Positions 7,531 through 16,242 of a DNA stretch of 60,982 bases are shown here, piece after piece. The notes beneath the pieces were generated by a model. The model searched no databases. It worked only from the letters and a program-made list of their open reading frames with translations, and was not told the DNA's origin. Every line of letters starts with the position of its first letter. Within the stretch, counting starts at the first letter, position 1. The translations under genes and the position numbers were made by a program. Source of the DNA: Chloroflexota bacterium (GTDB taxonomy: Bacteria; Chloroflexota; Anaerolineae; DTLA01). The DNA is taken from assembly GCA_014360805.1 (NCBI GenBank), contig JACIWU010000008.1:1-60982 (forward strand), read 5' to 3'.

Positions 7531-7557
7531 GACCTCTCCGTAGTAGCATGCTACTAT
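7529..7557 (+). promoter_or_regulatory. Promoter of the GGDEF/HD-GYP operon with embedded palindrome
   Basis: TTGACC (7529-7534), 17-bp spacer, TACTAT (7552-7557). A perfect 16-bp palindrome TAGTAGCATGCTACTA (7541-7556) covers the spacer and most of the -10, the position expected for a repressor site. The binding protein is unknown; the HTH protein at 10344 is one candidate. Confidence 0.7.
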
Positions 7558-7589
7558 CTACCCAGAGCGTAGAGGAGAGAGGGAGCCAG

Positions 7590-10322
7590 ATGAAAGATCT
7601 GTCAAAGGCCGCGCGAGCGTATATCCTGGGCATTCTCGGCTTGACGATCGTCGCCGTCCTGGCCGAGGCGGCTGTCTCCCCGCCCAGGGGCACCGACTGG
7701 GGCCTGCTGGTGTTCTTGCTCATCGGCGCGATGACGGCCCAGTACTTCACCGTCGTTACGCCCAAGCACCAGCACTACTACCTGACGCCTGCGTTCTTCT
7801 TCGCCAGTATCGTGCTGCAAGATCCGGTTACCTTCGCCGTTGTGGTGGCGCTGGGGCATGTCCCCGAATGGCTCAAGGTGAAGTACCGGTGGTACATCCA
7901 GTCCTTCAACATCGCAGGGCACACGCTGGCGGGGTTTGCGGGCAAGGCGGCGCTGGAACTGCTGGTGGGGGGCGACCGCGTCCCCGCGCCGAATCTGACG
8001 GGAATCGCGGCGGTGCTGGTTGCTGCGTCGGTCTACATTCTGGTCAATCATCTGCTGGTGGGCATCGTGTTGTTGCTGGCGCGCAACGTGAGCCTGCGCG
8101 AGTCCCAAGTGCTGAGCCCCGGCAACCTGCTCACCGACTTGGCGCTGGCCTGCGTGGGCGGCGCGATGGCATTCCTCTGGCGTCTCGGGCCGTGGCTCGT
8201 GATTTTGGGCCTTGCGCCACTGATCCTCATCCACCGCGCGCTGAGCATTCCGGCCCTACGCGAAGAGGCACAGGTGGATGCCAAGACGGGTCTGTACAAT
8301 GTCAAGTACTTCACCAACGCCCTGAACGATGAGTTGCGGCGCGCGCGGCGTTTTGGCCGTCCCCTCGCGGTCATCATGGCCGACCTGGACGGCCTGCGCT
8401 ACATCAACAACACCCACGGCCACCTGGCGGGCGATGCCGTGCTGGCAGCCGTGGGCCGCATCATCCGCGAGCAAGTGCGTGAGTACGACGTGGCGTCGCG
8501 CTTTGGCGGCGAGGAATTCGCCCTCCTCATGCCCGAAACTACCACCCACGAGGGCTACGTCGTCGCCGAGCGCATTCGCAAGGCCGTGGAATCCACCCCC
8601 ATCCAGATTCCGACGCGGCTGGAGCCTATCTACGTAACCATCACGGCGGGCGTGGCGTCGTATCCCGACGACGGCTACGAACCGCAGCAGTTGCTGCACG
8701 CCGCCGACGTAGCCCTGTATCAAGGCAAAGCCTCGGGCAAGAACCGCGTCCGTATGTCGGTGCCCGGCGAGAGCGGCGAGCCGCCAGTCCCGCCCGCGGG
8801 AGACAGCGCCGAGGAACCGCCCCCCGCCCCTACCCTCGGAGCCGACCGGTCTGCGCCCGCGACGGCGAAGGCAAGCCCGCCGCCCAACCCGCGCGATGCC
8901 TCCACCCCGCCGGCCAAGCCGCGCCGCCTGCCCAAATCGGCTTGGATATTCGTGGGGGCCGTCGTCGCGTGTGGAGTGGCACTACTGGCCTTCTATTTGC
9001 CCTCGGTGAGCCGCTTTGACGTGAAAGGGCTGGCCATTCTGGCGGCCTTTGCGGGCGCGGCGGAACTCTTTTCGGTGGACCTGTACGGAGCCAGCACGGT
9101 ATCGGTGAGTTTCGTCGCGATCTTTGCGGCGGCCCTGATGTACGGGCCCGTGGGCGCTGCGGTGGTGGGGCCGGTTATCGCCATCGGCCACTGGCTCAAG
9201 CGGCGGCCCCGCATCTACCAGGTGGTGTTCAACGCGGCGAACCACACGATTTCCAGCACGGTGGCGGCGCTCCTCTTCGCCCTCGCCGGCATCCGACTGC
9301 AGGTGTCCAACATCCTGCTGCTGGCGGTGCCAGTGCTGGTCGCGGGCATGGCCAACTACTTCGTCAGCACTATGCTGCTGTCCACTGCACTAGGACTTTC
9401 GGAGGGCACACCCCCAGGGCGCGTGTGGAGGGAGCAGTTCCGCTGGCTGGCGGTGCACTACGTGGTGATGGCTTTCCTGGCGTTGTTCTTCGCCGTGGCC
9501 TACCTGACATTTGACGTCTGGGGCATTGTGGCCTTCCTCGCGCCGCTGCTCATCATGCGCTACGCTCAGAAGCAGTACGTGGACCAGACGGTGCAGAACG
9601 TGGCGGCGCTGCGCAAGGTCAACCAGGAACTGGCCCGCGCCAACGAAGAAATCCAGATGATCAACGACGAACTACTGATGACGCTGGCCAGCGCCATTGA
9701 CGCGCGCGATCCCTACGTGTACGGCCATTCGGCCCGCGTGGCCGAGTACGCCGTCGCCCTGGCGCGGGAACTCAACCTGCCGCCAGAGCGGGTGGAACTG
9801 GTGCGCCGTGCCGCCCTGCTCCACGATGTGGGCAAGATCGGCCTGCCCGAGCATGTGCTCAACAAGCGCGGTAACCTCACCGACGAAGAATACGCGGTCA
9901 TGAAGCAGCACGCCCTGGCGGCCGATAGCATCTTGGGCGTGTGCCATCAACTTCAGAACCTGGTGCCTATTGTGTCGGCGCACCACGAACGCTGGGATGG
10001 CAAGGGGTATCCCAGGGGCCTCGTCGGCGACAGCGTCCCGCTGGAGGCGCGCATCCTGGCCCTGGCCGATGCTGTGGAGGCCATGGCGTCGGACCGCACG
10101 TACCACCGCGCCAAACCCGCCGAGGAGATCGTGGCCGAGGTGGAGCGGAATGCCGGCGCGCAGTTTGACCCTGCGGTGGCCGCTGCGTTCGTCCGCGTCG
10201 TGAAGCGCGAAGGCCCCCAGTTCATCCGCAACTCGGCCCAGGAGGTCAACAGCCGCCGCGGAACGGGGGGCTGGCAGCCGCCCGAGTGGCTGAGGCAAGA
10301 CTGGCAGACGGAGACCGGCTAG
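7590..10322 (+). CDS. Membrane GGDEF and HD-GYP dual c-di-GMP enzyme
   Basis: 910 residues. An N-terminal membrane domain of about five or six helices (10-215) is followed by a GGDEF domain with intact GGEEF (306-310) and an RxxD product-inhibition I-site five residues before it (297-300). A Pro-rich linker, a second multi-helix membrane domain (about 405-640), a short coiled coil and a C-terminal HD-GYP phosphodiesterase follow, with HDVGKIG (from 745) and HHERWDGKGYP (from 798). All key residues are present, so it could both make and hydrolyse c-di-GMP, with the two membrane sensors setting the balance. It lies one gene past the c-di-GMP-riboswitch operon. The ATG at 7590 follows GGAGAGAGGGAG; an upstream ATG at 7548 sits inside the promoter palindrome and is rejected. 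Confidence 0.93.
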   Translation: MKDLSKAARAYILGILGLTIVAVLAEAAVSPPRGTDWGLLVFLLIGAMTAQYFTVVTPKHQHYYLTPAFFFASIVLQDPVTFAVVVALGHVPEWLKVKYRWYIQSFNIAGHTLAGFAGKAALELLVGGDRVPAPNLTGIAAVLVAASVYILVNHLLVGIVLLLARNVSLRESQVLSPGNLLTDLALACVGGAMAFLWRLGPWLVILGLAPLILIHRALSIPALREEAQVDAKTGLYNVKYFTNALNDELRRARRFGRPLAVIMADLDGLRYINNTHGHLAGDAVLAAVGRIIREQVREYDVASRFGGEEFALLMPETTTHEGYVVAERIRKAVESTPIQIPTRLEPIYVTITAGVASYPDDGYEPQQLLHAADVALYQGKASGKNRVRMSVPGESGEPPVPPAGDSAEEPPPAPTLGADRSAPATAKASPPPNPRDASTPPAKPRRLPKSAWIFVGAVVACGVALLAFYLPSVSRFDVKGLAILAAFAGAAELFSVDLYGASTVSVSFVAIFAAALMYGPVGAAVVGPVIAIGHWLKRRPRIYQVVFNAANHTISSTVAALLFALAGIRLQVSNILLLAVPVLVAGMANYFVSTMLLSTALGLSEGTPPGRVWREQFRWLAVHYVVMAFLALFFAVAYLTFDVWGIVAFLAPLLIMRYAQKQYVDQTVQNVAALRKVNQELARANEEIQMINDELLMTLASAIDARDPYVYGHSARVAEYAVALARELNLPPERVELVRRAALLHDVGKIGLPEHVLNKRGNLTDEEYAVMKQHALAADSILGVCHQLQNLVPIVSAHHERWDGKGYPRGLVGDSVPLEARILALADAVEAMASDRTYHRAKPAEEIVAEVERNAGAQFDPAVAAAFVRVVKREGPQFIRNSAQEVNSRRGTGGWQPPEWLRQDWQTETG

Positions 10323-10343
10323 CCCTGCACGGAGGAGAGGAGT

Positions 10344-10535
10344 ATGAATGAACTGCTGACGCAGAAGATGTTGACGATCCGCGACGTCTCGCTGCGCCTG
10401 AACCGCTGCGCCGAGGTCGTGCGGCGATACGTCCGCGAAGGCAAACTGCCCGCCTACAAACTGGGGCTCATGTGGTATGTGCGCCCCGAGGATGTGGAGG
10501 CACTCGCCCGCAAATTGGACTCGGCCCCCAAGTAG
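10344..10535 (+). CDS. Small excisionase/MerR-like HTH protein
   Basis: 63 residues. The sequence TIRDVSLRLNRCAEVVRRYVREGKLPAYKLG followed by WYVRPEDVEALA is the winged-helix 'helix-turn-helix domain 17' type found in excisionases and small MerR-like regulators, with the wing reading the minor groove. ATG follows GGAGGAGAGGAG. It sits between the GGDEF/HD-GYP gene and the hybrid kinase with short gaps, so it is co-transcribed. It has no sensing domain. A role as regulator of this locus is a guess from position. (The quoted motif runs over residues 11-41; key features are the RYVREGKLPAYK recognition helix and wing.). Confidence 0.85.
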   Translation: MNELLTQKMLTIRDVSLRLNRCAEVVRRYVREGKLPAYKLGLMWYVRPEDVEALARKLDSAPK

Positions 10536-10605
10536 GCGGCTCACGGGGTCCCATGCCACGCGCAGAGAGCGGCCACGCACACCGCCGCATCTCTGGGGAG
10601 GACCC

Positions 10606-12945
10606 ATGGTGGCAAATAGGCAGGATAGGGTGAAATTACACGACCCGGCAACCAGCGCTGCCCTGATTGTAGAGGCGGCCACACCCGAAGAGATGGCGCG
10701 CATCGCCGAGATGCTGGCCGAAGCCGCGCCCTGGGTCATGCCCGTTTTCGCCGCGTCGTCGGCGCAGGCAGATGACCTGGAGACCGCGCTGGCGCGACGC
10801 AACGGGTTCGTCGTGCAGCGCATCCGCACCGCCGACGAACTGGCCTCGCTCCTGGACGCCCTGCGCCAGAGGGGGCCGACCCGTCGCGCACCCTCCTGGC
10901 TGGGTGGGCTGCTGCGTCTCAGCCTGGCCATCAGTTCCATCCAGGATCAGGATTCGCTGCTGGAGGAACTCCTGGGGCAGGCGGTGGCGCTCACCGAGGC
11001 CGTGGATGGCTGCGTGTGGCTGGTGGACGATTCGGGCGTGCTCGCAAGGCACAAAGCATCCGCCCCGGGCATGGCCCACGCGTCGCTCCCGCCGGGCCTG
11101 CCGGAATGGGTACAGCAGAACGGCAAGGCGGTCCTGATCACGGCCGCGCCCGACCCGTCGCTCCTGGCCTACACCCGTTCGGCAGGGGGCGGGCTTGCGG
11201 CGCTGGCCATCGACCTGGACCGCAAGGTGAAGGGCGAGGCGTTGGCGGTGCCCCTGATGGCCGCAAGCCGCCTGCTGGGCGTGCTGTGCCTGCAGGCCGG
11301 CGAACCGCGCGGGGCTTTTACCGGCGACCAGTTTGAGGCCATCTCGGTGATGGCGGCGCAGGTGGCCATGAGCCTGGAGGGCGCTCGGCTCTTCGCCCGC
11401 GTGCAGCAGGGCAAGAAGGAATGGGAGGCCACGTTTGACGCCATCGGCGAGGCTGTGCTGCTTATCAGCCCCGAGGGCAAAGTCCTGCGCGCCAACCAGG
11501 CAGCGGCCCGAGCCGCCGGGCGACGCTTCACGCAACTGGTCGGCGAGCGCTGCTGCGAGGCGATGAGCGGGGCCCCTCATCCGCCCGAAGGCTGCCCGCT
11601 CCAGCAGGTGCTCCAGACGCGCCGCCCCGCGTCGGCCGAGATCACCGACCGCGATGGCTCGCGCATCCGCCATGTGTCCATCTACCCCATCTTTGACGCG
11701 CGGGGTGAAATCCAGGCGGTGGTGGAGTACACCCGCGACGTTACCCAGATGAAGGCGGCCCAGGCACGCTTGATGCAGGCCGAGAAACTGTCGGCCCTGG
11801 GAGAACTCACGGCGGGAGTGGCCCACGAGTTGAACAACCCGCTCACCTCCATCCTGGGCTTCGTGCAGTTGCTCCAGCGCACCGACCTGACAGACCGCCA
11901 GTCGTCGTATCTGAGCGTTATCCATGACGAGACGCGCCGCGCGGCCCGCATCGTGCGCAACCTGCTCACCTTCGCCCGCCGCCAGGAGCCCGAAAAGAAG
12001 ATGCTGGACATCAACACCATCGTGGAAGAAACGCTGTCGCTCCTGGCGTACCAACTGCGCGTGAGCGGCGTGAAGGTGGAGCAGGACCTTGACCCGAACC
12101 TGCCCAGGACAGCCGCCGACCCGTACCAACTCCAGCAGGTCTTCGTCAACATCATCAACAACGCGCAGCAGGCAATGCAGGAGGCGCACGGCGGCGGCAC
12201 ACTCACCATCCGCACGATGCCGGTGCTGCGGCCCACGGGCTACGCCCATAACTCCACCCTGAACCTGGCCGACCAGCCCGAGTCCACACTGGAAAGTTGG
12301 ATTCGGATAGAGTTCGCGGACGACGGCCCGGGCATCCCGCCTGAACTCCTCACGCGCATCTTTGACCCGTTCTTCACCACCAAGGTCGCCGGCAAAGGAA
12401 CGGGCCTGGGGTTGAGCGTGTGCCACGGCATCGTCCGCGACCACGACGGGCACATCTGGGCCGAAAGTACGCCCGGACGCGGCGCAACTTTCGTGCTGGA
12501 ATTGCCCGTGCGGGGGATGCGCAGGGCCGAGGCGGAAAAGGCCGCCAGCGACCGACTGCCCGAACTGCCCCCGGGCAATGTGCTGGTCTTGGACGACGAA
12601 GAGGGCACGTTGCTCCTCTTGCGAGAACTGCTTGCGCAGCACGACCAGAAAGTGGACACGCTCGCCGACGGCGCGCAGGCCAGGGAGCGCATTGCGGCTG
12701 CCCACTATGACGTGATCCTATGCGACGTGCGCATGCCCGGCTTCGGCGGCGACGCCCTCTACGAGTACCTGAAGGAGCATCGCCCCGAATTGGTCAAGCG
12801 GCTGGTCTTCATCACCGGCGATACGGCCAGCGTCCAAACCCGCGCCTTCCTTCGCAAGACCGGTCGCCCCGTTATTGAGAAGCCGTTTGACGTGGCCGAA
12901 CTGCTGCGCGTCATGCAGAATATCTACCGAGACGCCAGGGAGTAA
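10606..12945 (+). CDS. Soluble hybrid histidine kinase (GAF-PAS-HisKA-HATPase-REC)
   Basis: 779 residues with no membrane segment. A GAF-like domain (about 100-265) and a PAS domain (about 275-385) precede the HisKA dimerisation helix with phospho-His H407 (GVAHELNNPL). The HATPase domain shows the N-box (VFVNIINNAQQAM), DDGPGIPPEL and GTGLGLSV, and a C-terminal receiver has phospho-Asp D707 (VILCDVRMPG). It should autophosphorylate in the cytoplasm and pass phosphate to its own receiver. Start ATG 10606 follows GGGGAGGACCC. No cognate output regulator is adjacent; the winged-helix regulator at 2901 is the only DNA-binding candidate nearby. Confidence 0.92.
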   Translation: MVANRQDRVKLHDPATSAALIVEAATPEEMARIAEMLAEAAPWVMPVFAASSAQADDLETALARRNGFVVQRIRTADELASLLDALRQRGPTRRAPSWLGGLLRLSLAISSIQDQDSLLEELLGQAVALTEAVDGCVWLVDDSGVLARHKASAPGMAHASLPPGLPEWVQQNGKAVLITAAPDPSLLAYTRSAGGGLAALAIDLDRKVKGEALAVPLMAASRLLGVLCLQAGEPRGAFTGDQFEAISVMAAQVAMSLEGARLFARVQQGKKEWEATFDAIGEAVLLISPEGKVLRANQAAARAAGRRFTQLVGERCCEAMSGAPHPPEGCPLQQVLQTRRPASAEITDRDGSRIRHVSIYPIFDARGEIQAVVEYTRDVTQMKAAQARLMQAEKLSALGELTAGVAHELNNPLTSILGFVQLLQRTDLTDRQSSYLSVIHDETRRAARIVRNLLTFARRQEPEKKMLDINTIVEETLSLLAYQLRVSGVKVEQDLDPNLPRTAADPYQLQQVFVNIINNAQQAMQEAHGGGTLTIRTMPVLRPTGYAHNSTLNLADQPESTLESWIRIEFADDGPGIPPELLTRIFDPFFTTKVAGKGTGLGLSVCHGIVRDHDGHIWAESTPGRGATFVLELPVRGMRRAEAEKAASDRLPELPPGNVLVLDDEEGTLLLLRELLAQHDQKVDTLADGAQARERIAAAHYDVILCDVRMPGFGGDALYEYLKEHRPELVKRLVFITGDTASVQTRAFLRKTGRPVIEKPFDVAELLRVMQNIYRDARE

Positions 12946-12981
12946 TGCCCCTGCGGCCCATGCACCCGAGCGGAGATGCCT

Positions 12982-13491
12982 ATGAGCACATTCGTACCTA
13001 TCAAGCCCGAAGACATCCGCGACAATGTGTTCAAACTTATCGGCTCCGACTGGATGCTGATCACCGCCGGCACTCGCGGCTTCTTCAACATGATGACCGC
13101 TTCGTGGGGCGGGATGGGCGTCCTGTGGAACAAGAATATCGCCATCTGCTTCATCCGCCCCCAGCGCTACACCTACGACTTCATGGAGCGCTCGGAGTGC
13201 TTCACGCTCTCGTTTTTCGGCGAGGCGTACCGCGAGGCGCTCAACCTGTGCGGTTCCAAGTCGGGCAGGCAGGTGGACAAGGCAAGGGCTGCCGGCCTCA
13301 CGCCGGTCGTGGCCGAGACGGGCGCGGTGTACTTCGCCGAAGCGCGCCTGGTGTTGGAGTGCCGCAAGATTTACTTCCAAGACATAGACCCCACCCACTT
13401 TCTGGACGCAAGCATCCACAAGAACTACCCGTCGCGCGACTACCATCGCATGTACCTGGGTGAAATCATCCACTGCCTGGCGAAGACGTAG
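12982..13491 (+). CDS. Flavin-reductase-like FMN-binding protein
   Basis: 169 residues, resembling the DIM6/NTAB split-barrel flavoprotein family: an N-terminal GSDWMLITAGTRGFFNMMTASWG core and CFIRPQRYTYDFMERSECFTLSFF strand order (given here as motifs at about 23-45 and 56-79). Such proteins bind FMN and reduce flavin or act as electron carriers. I chose the second ATG (12982) because CGGAG sits 6 bp before it, whereas the first ATG (12976) touches the Shine-Dalgarno. Key motif words are SDWMLITAG, MMTASWGG and RPQRYTYDF. Partner enzyme unknown. Confidence 0.8.
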   Translation: MSTFVPIKPEDIRDNVFKLIGSDWMLITAGTRGFFNMMTASWGGMGVLWNKNIAICFIRPQRYTYDFMERSECFTLSFFGEAYREALNLCGSKSGRQVDKARAAGLTPVVAETGAVYFAEARLVLECRKIYFQDIDPTHFLDASIHKNYPSRDYHRMYLGEIIHCLAKT

Positions 13492-13566
13492 GCCGCGATC
13501 TCCGTCCGTCGGGTCTGAAGCCAGGCGTCGTCTGGGCGCCCACGGAGAGCGCCACAGGAGGGGAGT

Positions 13567-15345
13567 ATGTTCTTCTTCGCGTTCCTGGGCGCACCCACGG
13601 GCGAATCCCGATGGCGTGAACTCCTATCCCGCCACGCCGAATGGCTTGGCCTGCGGCCCTACGCATTCTCGCGCACGGTGGCCGATGGCCGCGTGTTTGC
13701 CTTCGGCTGGGTCAGCCTGCGCCCGCCCGATACCCATGCGCTGGTACGCGAGCAGGGCAGCGGCCTGACCCTCATCCCGCTGGACACGCTGACGCGGGCA
13801 CAGGCGCTGGCACAGGAGTCGCCGCGCGGCTTTGAAACCAATGCGATCCGCATGGACGTGTCGCTCCTGTCGGGCGATGTGCGCGTTGCGGTACCGATTC
13901 TGACCGTGGAGCAGTTGTACTACGCCAACACCGGCGGCGACTGGGTGTTCGGAAACGACCTGCGGCTCATGGTGCGCTGGGCCGGGCTTCGGCTCCATCC
14001 TCTGGGCGTTTACCTGATGTTCCAGTGCGACTACGTGCCCCCGCCGCACACCCTGTCCGAGGCGGTACGGCGCGTGCAGCCGGGGCATGTCTTCTCGCTG
14101 TCGGCGGGCGGGGTGCCCTCGGAGAAAGAGTTCTTCCACCCTTCTGACATGCTGGTCCCCGCCGACGGTAGCGAGCCGGTGGAGCGCGTGCGGCAGGCGC
14201 TGGACTCGGTGCTGAAGCGCATGCCGCGGCCCGCGGCGGTGCACTTCAGCGGCGGCGTGGATTCCGGGCTGATCGCGGCGCGGCTGGCGGCGCTGGGCCG
14301 CACGGATGTGGGCCTCCAGAACTTCACGACAGGCCCCGAATCAGACCCCTTCTACCGCCTGGCGCAGGACATGGCGGATCGTCTGGGCCTGGCCTGCGAC
14401 CGGGTTGTGTGGAACCCAGATCGTGTCCCCGAGATGATGGAGGGTATGGCCCGCGAGTACGGCTTTCCCTTCTCCGATCCGGCCATCCTCCCGACGCTGG
14501 CGTTGGTGCGGGACAGGGAACAGCACGGCGAGATGCCTGCGATGGTTGCCACCGGAACGAGCGCGGGGCACCCGTTTGACACGGGCTTCCGACTGTCGTC
14601 TTGGCGCAAAATCTACGCGATTCCATCGCCCTTACGGGCGCTAGGGGCGATGGCATACCCCCTCTGGTTCTGGCAGCGGGAAGGCACGGCAGCCCGCATT
14701 GCGTCCACCTTGCAGCGCAGCGTGCGGTTTACCGTTTTTGAGAACGCGGCATTTTTGCACGGTACGCTGCTTGGGCTGGCCTACGACATCCCGCCCGACA
14801 TACGTGCCGCCATGCGGGACGCGCTGGATGTCGTGCAGGTACGCTTGCCCCACGGAATGACGCCCGAAGATCGGGTGGCGATGATGGCGATGCTGCGACA
14901 CGGGACGCACATGTGCGGTGCGCGCCCCTTTGATCCGCTATTGAAGCGCGGGGCGTTCGTGCTCCACGTCTTCATGGAGCCGGAAGTGATACGGACGGCG
15001 TTCTCCATGTCATGGCGCGAGAAACGGGGCGATGGCACGGCCAAATTCCTGCTCAAGGCCCTGCTGGCCCAAAGCGTGCCCCGTGAGTGGGTGTACCGCG
15101 AGCGCCAGGCCTTCCTGCTGCCGTTCCGCGATGTGTTCACCCATCCCGTGGTGCGGCAGATGGTGGGGGATCTGGTGCTCGCACCCGAGAACCCGCTGAT
15201 GGCGTTCTGCCGGCCGAGCGGCGTGCGTCGGGTGTTCGGCCGCGCCCTGGCCGGTGAACCCCTCCACGTTGGCGCGCAGCGGTTCGTTTGGGCGCTCACA
15301 AGCCTGACGCTTTGGCTGGAACAGATGCGCAGGGCACTGCCATAG
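13567..15345 (+). CDS. Asparagine-synthetase-like ATP pyrophosphatase without glutaminase Cys
   Basis: 592 residues. The C-terminal half is an asparagine-synthase fold with the PP-loop SGGVDSGLIAARL (from S228), which adenylates a carboxylate. The N-terminal half keeps the outline of the glutaminase domain (GGDWVFGNDLRLM near 120) but the protein starts MFFFAF, so the catalytic Cys2 needed to hydrolyse glutamine is missing. It should therefore use free ammonia or another amine, or form a different amide, as lasso-peptide cyclases and other AsnB relatives do. ATG follows AGGAGGGGAGT. It is preceded by a flavin-reductase-like gene and followed convergently by the restriction operon. The substrate is unknown. 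Confidence 0.8.
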   Translation: MFFFAFLGAPTGESRWRELLSRHAEWLGLRPYAFSRTVADGRVFAFGWVSLRPPDTHALVREQGSGLTLIPLDTLTRAQALAQESPRGFETNAIRMDVSLLSGDVRVAVPILTVEQLYYANTGGDWVFGNDLRLMVRWAGLRLHPLGVYLMFQCDYVPPPHTLSEAVRRVQPGHVFSLSAGGVPSEKEFFHPSDMLVPADGSEPVERVRQALDSVLKRMPRPAAVHFSGGVDSGLIAARLAALGRTDVGLQNFTTGPESDPFYRLAQDMADRLGLACDRVVWNPDRVPEMMEGMAREYGFPFSDPAILPTLALVRDREQHGEMPAMVATGTSAGHPFDTGFRLSSWRKIYAIPSPLRALGAMAYPLWFWQREGTAARIASTLQRSVRFTVFENAAFLHGTLLGLAYDIPPDIRAAMRDALDVVQVRLPHGMTPEDRVAMMAMLRHGTHMCGARPFDPLLKRGAFVLHVFMEPEVIRTAFSMSWREKRGDGTAKFLLKALLAQSVPREWVYRERQAFLLPFRDVFTHPVVRQMVGDLVLAPENPLMAFCRPSGVRRVFGRALAGEPLHVGAQRFVWALTSLTLWLEQMRRALP

Positions 15346-15438
15346 TTTAGGGGAGCCTGCGGTTCGATGATCCCCACGCCGGACGATCGCGGCGCACGGT
15401 GCCGAAAGGCTTGGCGCCTTGTTACTGGCGCTGCGGAC

Positions 15439-16242
15439 CTATGGGGCTGGCGCCCACGGGCGGATTTGCTGCAACAGTTCGTCCCAGGGGATGAGACCCT
15501 GGCGCTCGTTCTGAATGGCCTCCGCGATGACTCTTTCCACCGCTTGCGGGTACTCTTCACGGAATACGACGAACCCGTTCGGTAGTCTCCTCTGCAGTTG
15601 GCTTGCCAAGAAGGCAAAGGCGCTGTATCGCTCGCGCGTGTGAGCGGTCTTCGCCCGCTGCGCGCGCCGCTGCCACTCCTCTGCCCCTGTGATCGTATAG
15701 GGTACCTCCACAACCAAGAGAACCCGCATTTTGCGCTGAGCGAAGCGCCCAACGCCCCTCGCCTCCGTGCGATAGGTTTCCTTCTTCACCTGGAGCGCGA
15801 CCGCAGAGTCGTTGTGGCGAACCAGCGCATCGATGCCGTTCATGTCGGCATCGGCCGAGGCTTCCAGCGGCAACCTGCAGCAGGCAATCCACGTGTAGGC
15901 GAAGTGAAACTGCGTCAGCACGGATATGAGCGTGCGATAAAGGCGGGCTTTGAACCCCAGGCGTACGAAATCGCGCGAGCACCCCCAGAAGTACTTGCCG
16001 ATGAAATCGTCCAGCGGCTCCAGATGCGACTTCCACCATCTCTCAAAGAACTCCTCATAGCAAGGGAACCTGGGAGCATCCTGCTGGGGCATCCAGTAAC
16101 TCTCATAAATGGAAGGTAAGGGATTGAGCGCCGGAGGCAAATCCTGTTCTACGGTCTTGACGGGCAGCAGTTCGTCTCGGTAATGATCCAGGGGAATGGA
16201 TGTGAGGAACTCCTCAAAACGCACCAGTATAGGGTTGTCCAT
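15439..16242 (-). CDS. TaqI-type restriction endonuclease (predicted TCGA specificity)
   Basis: 267 residues and recognisably an R.TaqI homologue along its whole length: KTVEQDLPPALNPLP, EEFFERWW, IGKYFWGCS, TQFHFAYTW, LPLEA, and the catalytic stretch GIDALV (D138) then LQVKKETYR (K159), nearly the same numbering as TaqI. TaqI cleaves T^CGA. Start ATG 16242 is preferred over 16251 because GGAGGA stands at proper spacing; both overlap the end of the methyltransferase gene, so translation is coupled. As in other R-M operons the modification gene comes first. Outside Thermus such full-length TaqI homologues suggest lateral transfer. Confidence 0.9.
   Translation of the reverse strand: MDNPILVRFEEFLTSIPLDHYRDELLPVKTVEQDLPPALNPLPSIYESYWMPQQDAPRFPCYEEFFERWWKSHLEPLDDFIGKYFWGCSRDFVRLGFKARLYRTLISVLTQFHFAYTWIACCRLPLEASADADMNGIDALVRHNDSAVALQVKKETYRTEARGVGRFAQRKMRVLLVVEVPYTITGAEEWQRRAQRAKTAHTRERYSAFAFLASQLQRRLPNGFVVFREEYPQAVERVIAEAIQNERQGLIPWDELLQQIRPWAPAP

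Noticed and set aside
5957-7765. A 602-codon minus-strand frame opposite the second subtilase
   Set aside because: Its repeats (PVDRTPVDAAP type) are the antisense reading of the VNWGS codons.
10636-12705. A 689-codon minus-strand frame opposite the hybrid kinase
   Set aside because: Antisense shadow of a gene with a full set of kinase motifs.
13567-15345. Lasso-peptide biosynthesis cluster around the asparagine-synthetase-like gene
   Set aside because: No precursor peptide, leader-binding (RRE) protein or transglutaminase-like protease gene is nearby.
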